This document shows, in pieces, positions 6,480 through 11,686 of a stretch of DNA of 11,686 nt (within the stretch, counting starts at the first letter, position 1; every line of letters starts with the position of its first letter). The stretch covers positions 1 to 11,686 of the forward strand of contig JAUWKH010000020.1 in NCBI GenBank assembly GCA_030614305.1. Reading direction: 5' to 3'. The notes under the pieces are model-generated. The model did no database searches. It saw nothing but the letters and a program-made list of their open reading frames with translations, and was not told where the DNA came from. Position numbers and translations under genes: made by a program. This DNA comes from Bacteroidota bacterium. Lineage in GTDB: Bacteria > Bacteroidota > Bacteroidia > Bacteroidales > JADFUO01.

Positions 6480-7154
6480 CTATTTTTTATTTTTCTTAAG
6501 AACCTCATCAATCATTCCGTATTCTTTAGCTTCCTGTGCTGTCATCCAATAATCCCTGTCAGAATCTTTCCATATTTTTTTGTATGTCTGACCCGAATGC
6601 AAAGCGAGTATTTCGTAAAGTTCTTTTTTAAGTTTTTGAATTTCGCGGGCAGTAATTTCAATGTCAGAAGCCTGTCCTTGTGCACCACCCATAGGCTGGT
6701 GAATAAGTATTCTTGAATGTTTTAATGCAGTACGTTTTCCTTTAGTTCCTGCGCATAAAAGAATTGCTCCCATTGAAGCTGCTACTCCTGTGCAGATTGT
6801 CGCTACATCCGAAGAAATATATTGCATTGTATCGTAAATTCCTAATCCTGGATATACTGAACCGCCTGGGGTGTTCAAATAAATCTGAATGTCTTTTTTC
6901 GGATCAACAGAATCAAGGTAAAGCAATTGTGCCTGAATTATATTGGCTACATAATCATCAATAGGTACACCAAGAAATATTATCCGGTCCATCATTAATC
7001 TTGAAAAAACATCCATTGTAGCAATATTCATCTGGCGCTCTTCAATGATAGTAGGTGAAATGTAATTTCCCGATACCAAGATGTATTTCTCAAGAGTTAA
7101 ACTACTTATTCCTCTGCCTTTTATTGCATATTTTTTAAATTCATCATTATTCAT
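6480..7154 (-). CDS. clpP: ATP-dependent Clp protease, proteolytic subunit ClpP
   Basis: The barrel-shaped serine protease that degrades substrates delivered by ClpX. The 224 residues hold the full catalytic triad: Ser127 in GVAASMGA (123-130), His152 in ILIHQPMGG (149-157) and Asp201 in SDRDYWM (198-204). Other family motifs are [10 protein letters not shown] at 57-66, [18 protein letters not shown] at 93-110, and the handle-helix region after [12 protein letters not shown] at 156-167. The N-terminus carries about 35 residues before the core, consistent with a processed propeptide or the extended Bacteroidetes form. It starts 10 bases after the tig stop and precedes clpX, the classical tig-clpP-clpX order, so the three are almost certainly one transcript from the tig promoter. 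Confidence 0.98.
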   Translation of the reverse strand: MNNDEFKKYAIKGRGISSLTLEKYILVSGNYISPTIIEERQMNIATMDVFSRLMMDRIIFLGVPIDDYVANIIQAQLLYLDSVDPKKDIQIYLNTPGGSVYPGLGIYDTMQYISSDVATICTGVAASMGAILLCAGTKGKRTALKHSRILIHQPMGGAQGQASDIEITAREIQKLKKELYEILALHSGQTYKKIWKDSDRDYWMTAQEAKEYGMIDEVLKKNKK

Positions 7155-7164
7155 GGCTTAATAT

Positions 7165-8517
7165 TTAATTTTTTTTGGTAGCTAATTTAACAAATTCCTC
7201 GTAACTGATATTTTTATCATTTAATTTAAGTGTAGTTTTGAAAAGATACATTAATCTATTCTCAAGTAATCTGTCATAGATTTTTTTCACTTCTTCTTTA
7301 TTTTGCATTATAGAGTTGACAATCTCATTAAGTCTTTCTTCAGCTTCTTTGTTTTTTTCTGGCATTTGATGAATGAAATATTCCCTGATATGATTCTTTA
7401 TATCCTCTTCCTTTACCTCAATTTTATTATCGGTTAATATTTTATTTTCAATTAACTGCCATTTAAATGTTTCGGAATAATTGTCGTATTGAGTGTCAAG
7501 CTGTTCTTTGGTTATTTTATCTTTGTTGCTTTCCAACAGCCATTTTTTCATAAATTCATCAGGTATTTTTATTTCAGACACTTCAATTAATTTTTTTATT
7601 GTATTATTCATGAATTGTCTTTCGCTTTCTGTTGCAAACGAAACAATTGCATCATTTTTTATTTTTTCCCGCAGTTGTTTTTCATCATTAATATTATTAT
7701 GCGGATATACCTTATCAAATAATTCTTTATTTATTGCTGCAGGAGTTACACTTGAAATTTCTTCAACTGTAAACTGAAAATCATCATCAAGTTTTTCAGC
7801 TTCTTCTTTTGAAATTCCCAGCATTGTAGATGTGTCAATTGCACTTTTTGTTGCTTTTAAAGGATTAAAAACCGCTTTATCTCCTTTTGTAAGCCCGATA
7901 AATTTATTCTTTACGGTTTTTAATTTTATATAATCCAAGCCTATAGAAGTCTTGTTATTTATACCTTTTTCCAAAATATTTCCTGAATCGTCCAATTGTA
8001 AAATTTCACCATAAACAACATCTCCTTCGCCAGCTTTATCAGGATTTGTGACTTTGCCGTGTCTTTTGCAAAGGTCAATTAAATATTTATCAACTACAGT
8101 ATCGTCAACTTTTATTTTGTAATAATCAATCTTAATTTCATCAGATAAATTAAGGTCAAATTTTGGTGATATACCTATATCAAAATAAAATTCGAATTCT
8201 GTTTGATGTTCAAAATCAATTTTTTGATTTTTTTCAGTATTCGGCAAAGGGTTTCCCAAAATATCAATTTTGTTGTCAGTAATATATTTGGCTAATGAAT
8301 CGGATAAAATTTTGTTAACCTCTTCTGCTAAAACACCCTTTCCATACATTTTGTTTATCACTCCAAATGGAACTTTACCCGGTCTGAATCCTGGCATATT
8401 AGCTTTTCTTTGATAATCCCTAAGCGTTTTATTTACCGGATTACGATAATCATCTTCATTTATTTCAATTTTAACTGTGGCTGTTAATTCACCTGTATCT
8501 TTTTTTGTAATATTCAT
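7165..8517 (-). CDS. tig: Trigger factor, ribosome-associated chaperone
   Basis: Binds at the ribosome exit tunnel and shields nascent chains. The 450 residues are usual for the family. The N-terminal ribosome-binding domain (about 1-115) carries the signature GFRPGKVP at 43-50. The middle region (about 150-255, GEGDVVYGEILQLDD at 163-177) sits where the FKBP-type prolyl isomerase domain lies, but its sequence is divergent and the usual active-site aromatic pattern is not obvious, so isomerase activity is doubtful. The C-terminal part (about 260-450) is long, helical and charged, as expected for the chaperone arms. Sequence identity in Bacteroidetes trigger factors is generally low, and this call rests on the signature, length, domain order and the clpP-clpX neighbours. 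It is the first gene of the probable tig-clpP-clpX operon, with a -7 box 30 bases upstream of the ATG. Confidence 0.95.
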   Translation of the reverse strand: MNITKKDTGELTATVKIEINEDDYRNPVNKTLRDYQRKANMPGFRPGKVPFGVINKMYGKGVLAEEVNKILSDSLAKYITDNKIDILGNPLPNTEKNQKIDFEHQTEFEFYFDIGISPKFDLNLSDEIKIDYYKIKVDDTVVDKYLIDLCKRHGKVTNPDKAGEGDVVYGEILQLDDSGNILEKGINNKTSIGLDYIKLKTVKNKFIGLTKGDKAVFNPLKATKSAIDTSTMLGISKEEAEKLDDDFQFTVEEISSVTPAAINKELFDKVYPHNNINDEKQLREKIKNDAIVSFATESERQFMNNTIKKLIEVSEIKIPDEFMKKWLLESNKDKITKEQLDTQYDNYSETFKWQLIENKILTDNKIEVKEEDIKNHIREYFIHQMPEKNKEAEERLNEIVNSIMQNKEEVKKIYDRLLENRLMYLFKTTLKLNDKNISYEEFVKLATKKN

Positions 8518-8546
8518 TAATATATTGTTTTATATTTTTGGATGTG

Positions 8547-8554
8547 CAAATATA
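8547..8554 (-). promoter_or_regulatory. Probable -7 box of the tig-clpP-clpX operon
   Basis: The minus strand reads TATATTTG, an exact fit to TAnnTTTG, giving a leader of roughly 25 bases before the tig ATG. No TTTG is seen at the -33 position. The same 8-base box occurs upstream of the sensor kinase gene. The gap of 122 bases between kinase stop and tig start holds no other clear signal. Confidence 0.5.
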
Positions 8555-8639
8555 AATATAAAATTAGATTTATACCGGATTATTGATATTTTTCAGATTA
8601 TTTGTAGAGGAAAAGATTTAAAGGATTGATGAATTGCTT

Positions 8640-11390
8640 TTAAAGAATATGTCTATTCAAGGCTGATAACAAATCGTTGGTATTGATAGGTTTGGTAAGG
8701 GAGTCCTCAAAAGGTCCTTTTGAAATTTCTTCAAGTTTGTCCTGTACTGCGTAAGCTGTAAGAGCAATTATTGGAATTTTATTTAGAAATTTCTTTATTT
8801 CTATTGCGGCATCAATTCCGTTTAATACAGGCATTTGTATATCCATTAATATAATGTTAATATCTATTTTTTCTTTACAAATTCTAATAGCTTCTTTACC
8901 GTTTTTTGCTCTTAAAATATCAATTTTTGTTTTATTAAGGTAGGCTTCAAGGTATTGATAGTTTGAATCTACGTCTTCGGCAATAAGAATTGTTTTTTTT
9001 TCCCAGTTTTTATTTATTGTTAGATTATTCTGTTTTTCAGGAATTTCTACTGATTTTGAAACAGGGATGAATGGTAAGCTAAAGAAAAATGTAGAACCTT
9101 TTCCTGCCACAGATTCAACCCACATTCTGCCGTCCATTAGATTTATTAATCTTCTTGAAATAGCCAATCCAAGTCCCGTACCTCCATATTTTCTTGTAAA
9201 GGAGTCATCAACCTGACGGAAACGGTCAAAAATAAATTCAAATTTATCTTCCGGTATTCCTATACCAGTATCTTTTACGTAAAATTGTATGATTTTTTTG
9301 TTTGGAAATGAATAACCAAATTCAATATATCCTTTACCGGTATATTTAAAAGCATTTCCTATAAGATTAATAAACACCTGTTTTAAACGAAGTTCATCAA
9401 CAGAAATAAATAAATTTTCAATTTTATTTTCTTTGTTAAAGAGAAATACAATTTTATCATCATCATAAATATCCTTATTTTCGTTAAAAAACTGATAAAC
9501 TTCATACATAAGCATATTAATGTCGCAATCGTTTTTGTTTATGTTTAATTGCCCTGCTTCAATTTTTGATATGTCAATTATGTCGTTTATTAAATTTAAG
9601 AGTTGTCTTCCATTCTCTCTTATTAAATTAATAAAAGTGCTTTTTTGTTCGTTATCAATATCGTCTTCATCAAGTAATTCAACAAAGCCAAGTATTCCGT
9701 TCATCGGTGTTCTTATTTCGTGTGACATATTAGCTAAAAATGCAGATTTTAGTCTGTCGGATTCTTCAGCTTTTTCTTTGGATTTTATTAGTTTTAACCT
9801 GTTTTTTCTAATTTCAATGTTTTGCAGGTTCAACATTTTATTGGCTTTATTTTTCTGATAAAGTTGTTTGAAAAAAATAATTGCGAAAACTATAACAACT
9901 ACAATACCTGCAATCAATATAAACATTAAAATCCTTTGGTTTTCAAGCTTGATTTGATTTTCTTTAATTTCATGTTCTTGTAATTGTTTGTTTTTGCTCA
10001 AAATTTCTATTTCATTTTCCCTTTTTTCAGCTTCAAATCCTGATTGAATTATTGTTAGCTGCTTATGCATGCTTTTATTAAAAATTGAATCTTTCAGATT
10101 GTGATATAGGTTTGAATAATGAAAAGCTTTTTTGTGATTTCCAAGAAGAGCATATGTATTAGCTAATCCTTTGTAGTTTTCTGTGATGGTTTCAATAATG
10201 TTTAACGGTTTAACAATTTTCTGGCTATTGTTATAATATTTCAAAGCTATGTTATAATCTTTTAATTTAACATATAGGTTGCCTAATTGGTTATATGTTT
10301 GTCCGAACCCAACAGAATTGTTAATTTCTTTATCAATTTTCAGTGAATTATTATAATATTCTAAGGCTTTATTGAAATTTCCTCTTTCTTCAAAATGTTC
10401 ACCAATGTTGCTTAATGTAATTGAAATCCCGATTTTATTATTTAATTCTTCTTCTAATTTTAATGATTGAGTATAATATTCAAGTGCTTTTTCATGTTCT
10501 CCTTTTTCATCAAATATTATTGCAATATTATTAAGTGATTTTGCAATTCCGGATTTGTTTTTTAATTCTTTTTCAATATCTAATCCTTTTTCATAGTATT
10601 CCAAAGCCTTATCGTAATTTTTCCAATCGTGGTAAACAATGCCGATATTGTTTAAGGCAATGGCAATCCCTCCTTTGTTTTCAAGTTCTTCTTCAATTTT
10701 AAAAGATTTCAGGTAATAATACAATGCTTTTTCATAGTTTCTCCATACGCTGTATATATTAGCCATATTGTTTGAAACATTTGAAATTCCTTCTTTATTA
10801 CCTAATTCTTCTTCAATTTTCAGGGCTTTTAAAAAATACTCCATTGCCTCTTTGTATTCGCTTTTATAATCATAAACTAAACCGATATAATTATAGATTA
10901 AAGCAATGTCTTCTTTTGAATTCATTTCTTGTTGTATTGTTAAAGCATTTTCAAGATATTTCAATGCTTTATCATATTCAGCAAGTTCGCAGTATGTATT
11001 TCCGATATTTATTGATAATTCCGAAATTTTATTTGTGTCGTTTAGTTCCTTAAATAAAAATAATGACTTAAAGTAATAATTAAGTGATTTATCATATTTA
11101 TTTTGAAAATAATTTGACTCTCCTAAATTGTTTAGAGCTATTGCCTGACCTTGAATATTATTTATTTCTTTAGCGAGAAGTAATGCAAATTCTGCGTATG
11201 ATTGTGATTTTATCGGTGAATTGAAAATATGTTCTTTGGCAAGTTGATTATAGATTATTATTTTAACAGAATCATTAGAATTCTTTAGTTCTGTTTTCAG
11301 ACTATCAATTCTGTTTTGATTTGTTGCAGATAGAAAAATATTTACACCAAAAACAAACAAACAAAGAATTATTATTTTATATTTATTCAT
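8640..11390 (-). CDS. Hybrid sensor histidine kinase with ten-unit TPR sensor domain
   Basis: A 916-residue membrane signalling protein. A signal peptide-like start (KIIILCLFVFGVNIFLSA, 5-22) is followed by ten back-to-back 40-residue TPR units (41-440), a helical stretch, one membrane helix at about 488-507 and a coiled-coil to about 545. The sensor is thus predicted to be periplasmic and the kinase cytoplasmic. The HisKA domain has the phosphorylated His557 in NMSHEIRTPMNG. The ATPase domain shows the N-box QVFINLIGNAFKYT (671-684), G1 DTGIGIP (707-713), F-box FDRFRQ (721-726) and G2 GGTGLGLAIS (736-745). The C-terminal receiver has Glu805/Asp806, phospho-acceptor Asp850 in LMDIQMP, Thr878 and Lys900, all intact. 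There is no output or Hpt domain and no response regulator nearby, so the phosphorelay partners lie elsewhere. The signal is unknown; TPRs suggest a protein or peptide partner. It has its own promoter. Confidence 0.96.
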   Translation of the reverse strand: MNKYKIIILCLFVFGVNIFLSATNQNRIDSLKTELKNSNDSVKIIIYNQLAKEHIFNSPIKSQSYAEFALLLAKEINNIQGQAIALNNLGESNYFQNKYDKSLNYYFKSLFLFKELNDTNKISELSINIGNTYCELAEYDKALKYLENALTIQQEMNSKEDIALIYNYIGLVYDYKSEYKEAMEYFLKALKIEEELGNKEGISNVSNNMANIYSVWRNYEKALYYYLKSFKIEEELENKGGIAIALNNIGIVYHDWKNYDKALEYYEKGLDIEKELKNKSGIAKSLNNIAIIFDEKGEHEKALEYYTQSLKLEEELNNKIGISITLSNIGEHFEERGNFNKALEYYNNSLKIDKEINNSVGFGQTYNQLGNLYVKLKDYNIALKYYNNSQKIVKPLNIIETITENYKGLANTYALLGNHKKAFHYSNLYHNLKDSIFNKSMHKQLTIIQSGFEAEKRENEIEILSKNKQLQEHEIKENQIKLENQRILMFILIAGIVVVIVFAIIFFKQLYQKNKANKMLNLQNIEIRKNRLKLIKSKEKAEESDRLKSAFLANMSHEIRTPMNGILGFVELLDEDDIDNEQKSTFINLIRENGRQLLNLINDIIDISKIEAGQLNINKNDCDINMLMYEVYQFFNENKDIYDDDKIVFLFNKENKIENLFISVDELRLKQVFINLIGNAFKYTGKGYIEFGYSFPNKKIIQFYVKDTGIGIPEDKFEFIFDRFRQVDDSFTRKYGGTGLGLAISRRLINLMDGRMWVESVAGKGSTFFFSLPFIPVSKSVEIPEKQNNLTINKNWEKKTILIAEDVDSNYQYLEAYLNKTKIDILRAKNGKEAIRICKEKIDINIILMDIQMPVLNGIDAAIEIKKFLNKIPIIALTAYAVQDKLEEISKGPFEDSLTKPINTNDLLSALNRHIL
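10071..11270 (-). repeat. Ten consecutive 120-base units encoding 40-residue TPRs
   Basis: Within the sensor kinase, residues 41-440 fall into ten units of exactly 40 residues without a gap. Eight of the ten units, from residue 81 to residue 400, follow a pattern like G-x3-x-LNNIG-x10-YxKALEYYxxSLKIEEEL. Forty rather than 34 residues per unit fits the LGN/kinesin-light-chain-like class of TPRs with a longer second helix. The central units (about 161-360) are the most alike, also at DNA level (recurring AATTCTTCTTCAATTTT-like segments on the plus strand), which suggests growth by internal duplication. Confidence 0.85.
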
Positions 11391-11426
11391 TAAATAAATA
11401 GTTGAAAATTATCATTTTCTTGATTA

Positions 11427-11458
11427 CAAATATACTTCTACTAATAGCTTAATCCAAA
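11427..11458 (-). promoter_or_regulatory. Promoter of the sensor kinase gene with -33 and -7 boxes
   Basis: On the minus strand TTTG (11455-11458) is followed after 20 bases by TATATTTG (11427-11434). This matches the Bacteroidetes arrangement of a -33 TTTG and a -7 TAnnTTTG in both sequence and spacing. Transcription would start near 11422, giving a leader of about 32 bases. It is the best-formed promoter in the window. Confidence 0.6.
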
Positions 11459-11569
11459 TATTCATAAAAAGGTAACCCGAAATTTTATATAAATTATTAG
11501 AAATTTATTATTTGTTTGAATATTAGTCATTAAAAAAAGAGCCTTAGTGAGAATATTGTTCTAACCTGA

Positions 11570-11686
11570 TTAATTCATAAGTTTTTCGTCATGAGAAGTC
11601 AAAATACAAAGAGTAAAGGTGAGCGCAGATTTTTGACTCACAGGAATAGCCTTAGCTATTTCGAGAATCAAAAATCGAGCATTGCC
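11570..11686 (-). other. Open frame over the edge repeat, possible gene fragment
   Basis: From the right edge, 38 codons stay open on the minus strand to a TAA at 11572-11570, with product ending SHDEKLMN. On the plus strand a frame from ATG at 11591 is also open for 32 codons to the edge. Both overlap the inverted-repeat element, so at most one, and perhaps neither, is real. I do not recognise either product. The minus frame would be the C-terminal end of a gene or transposase remnant entering from the right. Confidence 0.15.
11593..11676. repeat. Nested inverted-repeat element at the right window edge
   Basis: An inner stem GGAATAGC (11643-11650) pairs with GCTATTTC (11655-11662) around a CTTA loop, with one G-T pair. 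Outside it, GATTTTTGACTC (11628-11639) pairs with GAG plus TCAAAAATC (11663-11665 and 11668-11676), with small bulges. The whole folds into a 49-base hairpin. The outer motif also appears as a direct copy: GAGAAGTCAAAAT at 11593-11605 against GAGAATCAAAAAT at 11663-11675. The block is richer in G/C than the flanking DNA. Structure and position suggest a dispersed palindromic repeat (REP/MITE-like) or the end of a mobile element that continues past the window. Confidence 0.5.

Noticed and set aside
8571..8586. ATACCGGAT segment shared with the gap near 5022-5030
   Set aside because: Only about 9 bases match, with diverging flanks; too short to call a repeat.
9520..11053. Plus-strand open frames inside the sensor kinase gene (93-112 codons)
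   Set aside because: Antisense shadows; their Ser/Phe/Leu-rich content follows from the kinase codons, including the TPR repeat.
10071..11270. 120-base periodic repeat considered as a CRISPR or satellite array
   Set aside because: The period is fully explained by 40-residue TPR units in an intact reading frame; units are divergent and there are no spacers.

Overview
The window comes from a low-GC member of the Bacteroidetes (Bacteroidota), probably Bacteroidales-like. The signs are A/T-rich starts with no clear Shine-Dalgarno, several matches to the Bacteroidetes promoter box TAnnTTTG, lipoproteins with long hydrophobic leaders, a DUF4294-type secreted protein, and a hybrid sensor kinase with a TPR sensor of the kind common in this phylum. 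The species cannot be named from the sequence.

Layout. Positions 1-827 (minus) hold the first 37 codons of a small lipoprotein that runs off the left edge, then pcm (protein-L-isoaspartate O-methyltransferase). A divergent promoter region of 87 bases separates pcm from a plus-strand group at 915-4331: a Gfo/Idh/MocA dehydrogenase resembling the lipid A-associated GnnA type, a lipoprotein with a C-terminal beta-rich domain, and a polyprenyl-phosphate sugar phosphotransferase of the WbaP/WcaJ type. The last two are only 25 bases apart. This group points to cell-envelope glycan or lipid A work. The phosphotransferase stands alone, with no other glycosyltransferase in view.

Positions 4340-11390 are all minus strand: a secreted DUF4294-like protein, clpX, clpP, tig (trigger factor), and a 916-residue hybrid sensor histidine kinase. 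tig-clpP-clpX is the classical protein quality-control order: trigger factor folds nascent chains, and ClpXP degrades unfolded or tagged proteins. A promoter box lies just upstream of tig. The kinase has its own well-formed promoter (both -33 and -7 boxes) and ten consecutive 40-residue TPR units before its membrane helix.

Non-coding regions carry the less ordinary material: a 14-base perfect palindrome upstream of the DUF4294 gene, a G/C-rich degenerate heptamer repeat (TGCCnnn) directly behind clpX, an AT-only hairpin against the clpX start codon, a short tandem repeat between clpP and clpX, and at the right edge (11593-11676) a nested inverted-repeat element. That element looks like a dispersed palindromic repeat or the end of a small mobile element, and it is open in one frame on each strand up to the edge. 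Most genes are ordinary housekeeping. No phage, CRISPR, toxin-antitoxin, rRNA or tRNA gene was seen, and no clearly novel multi-gene system.
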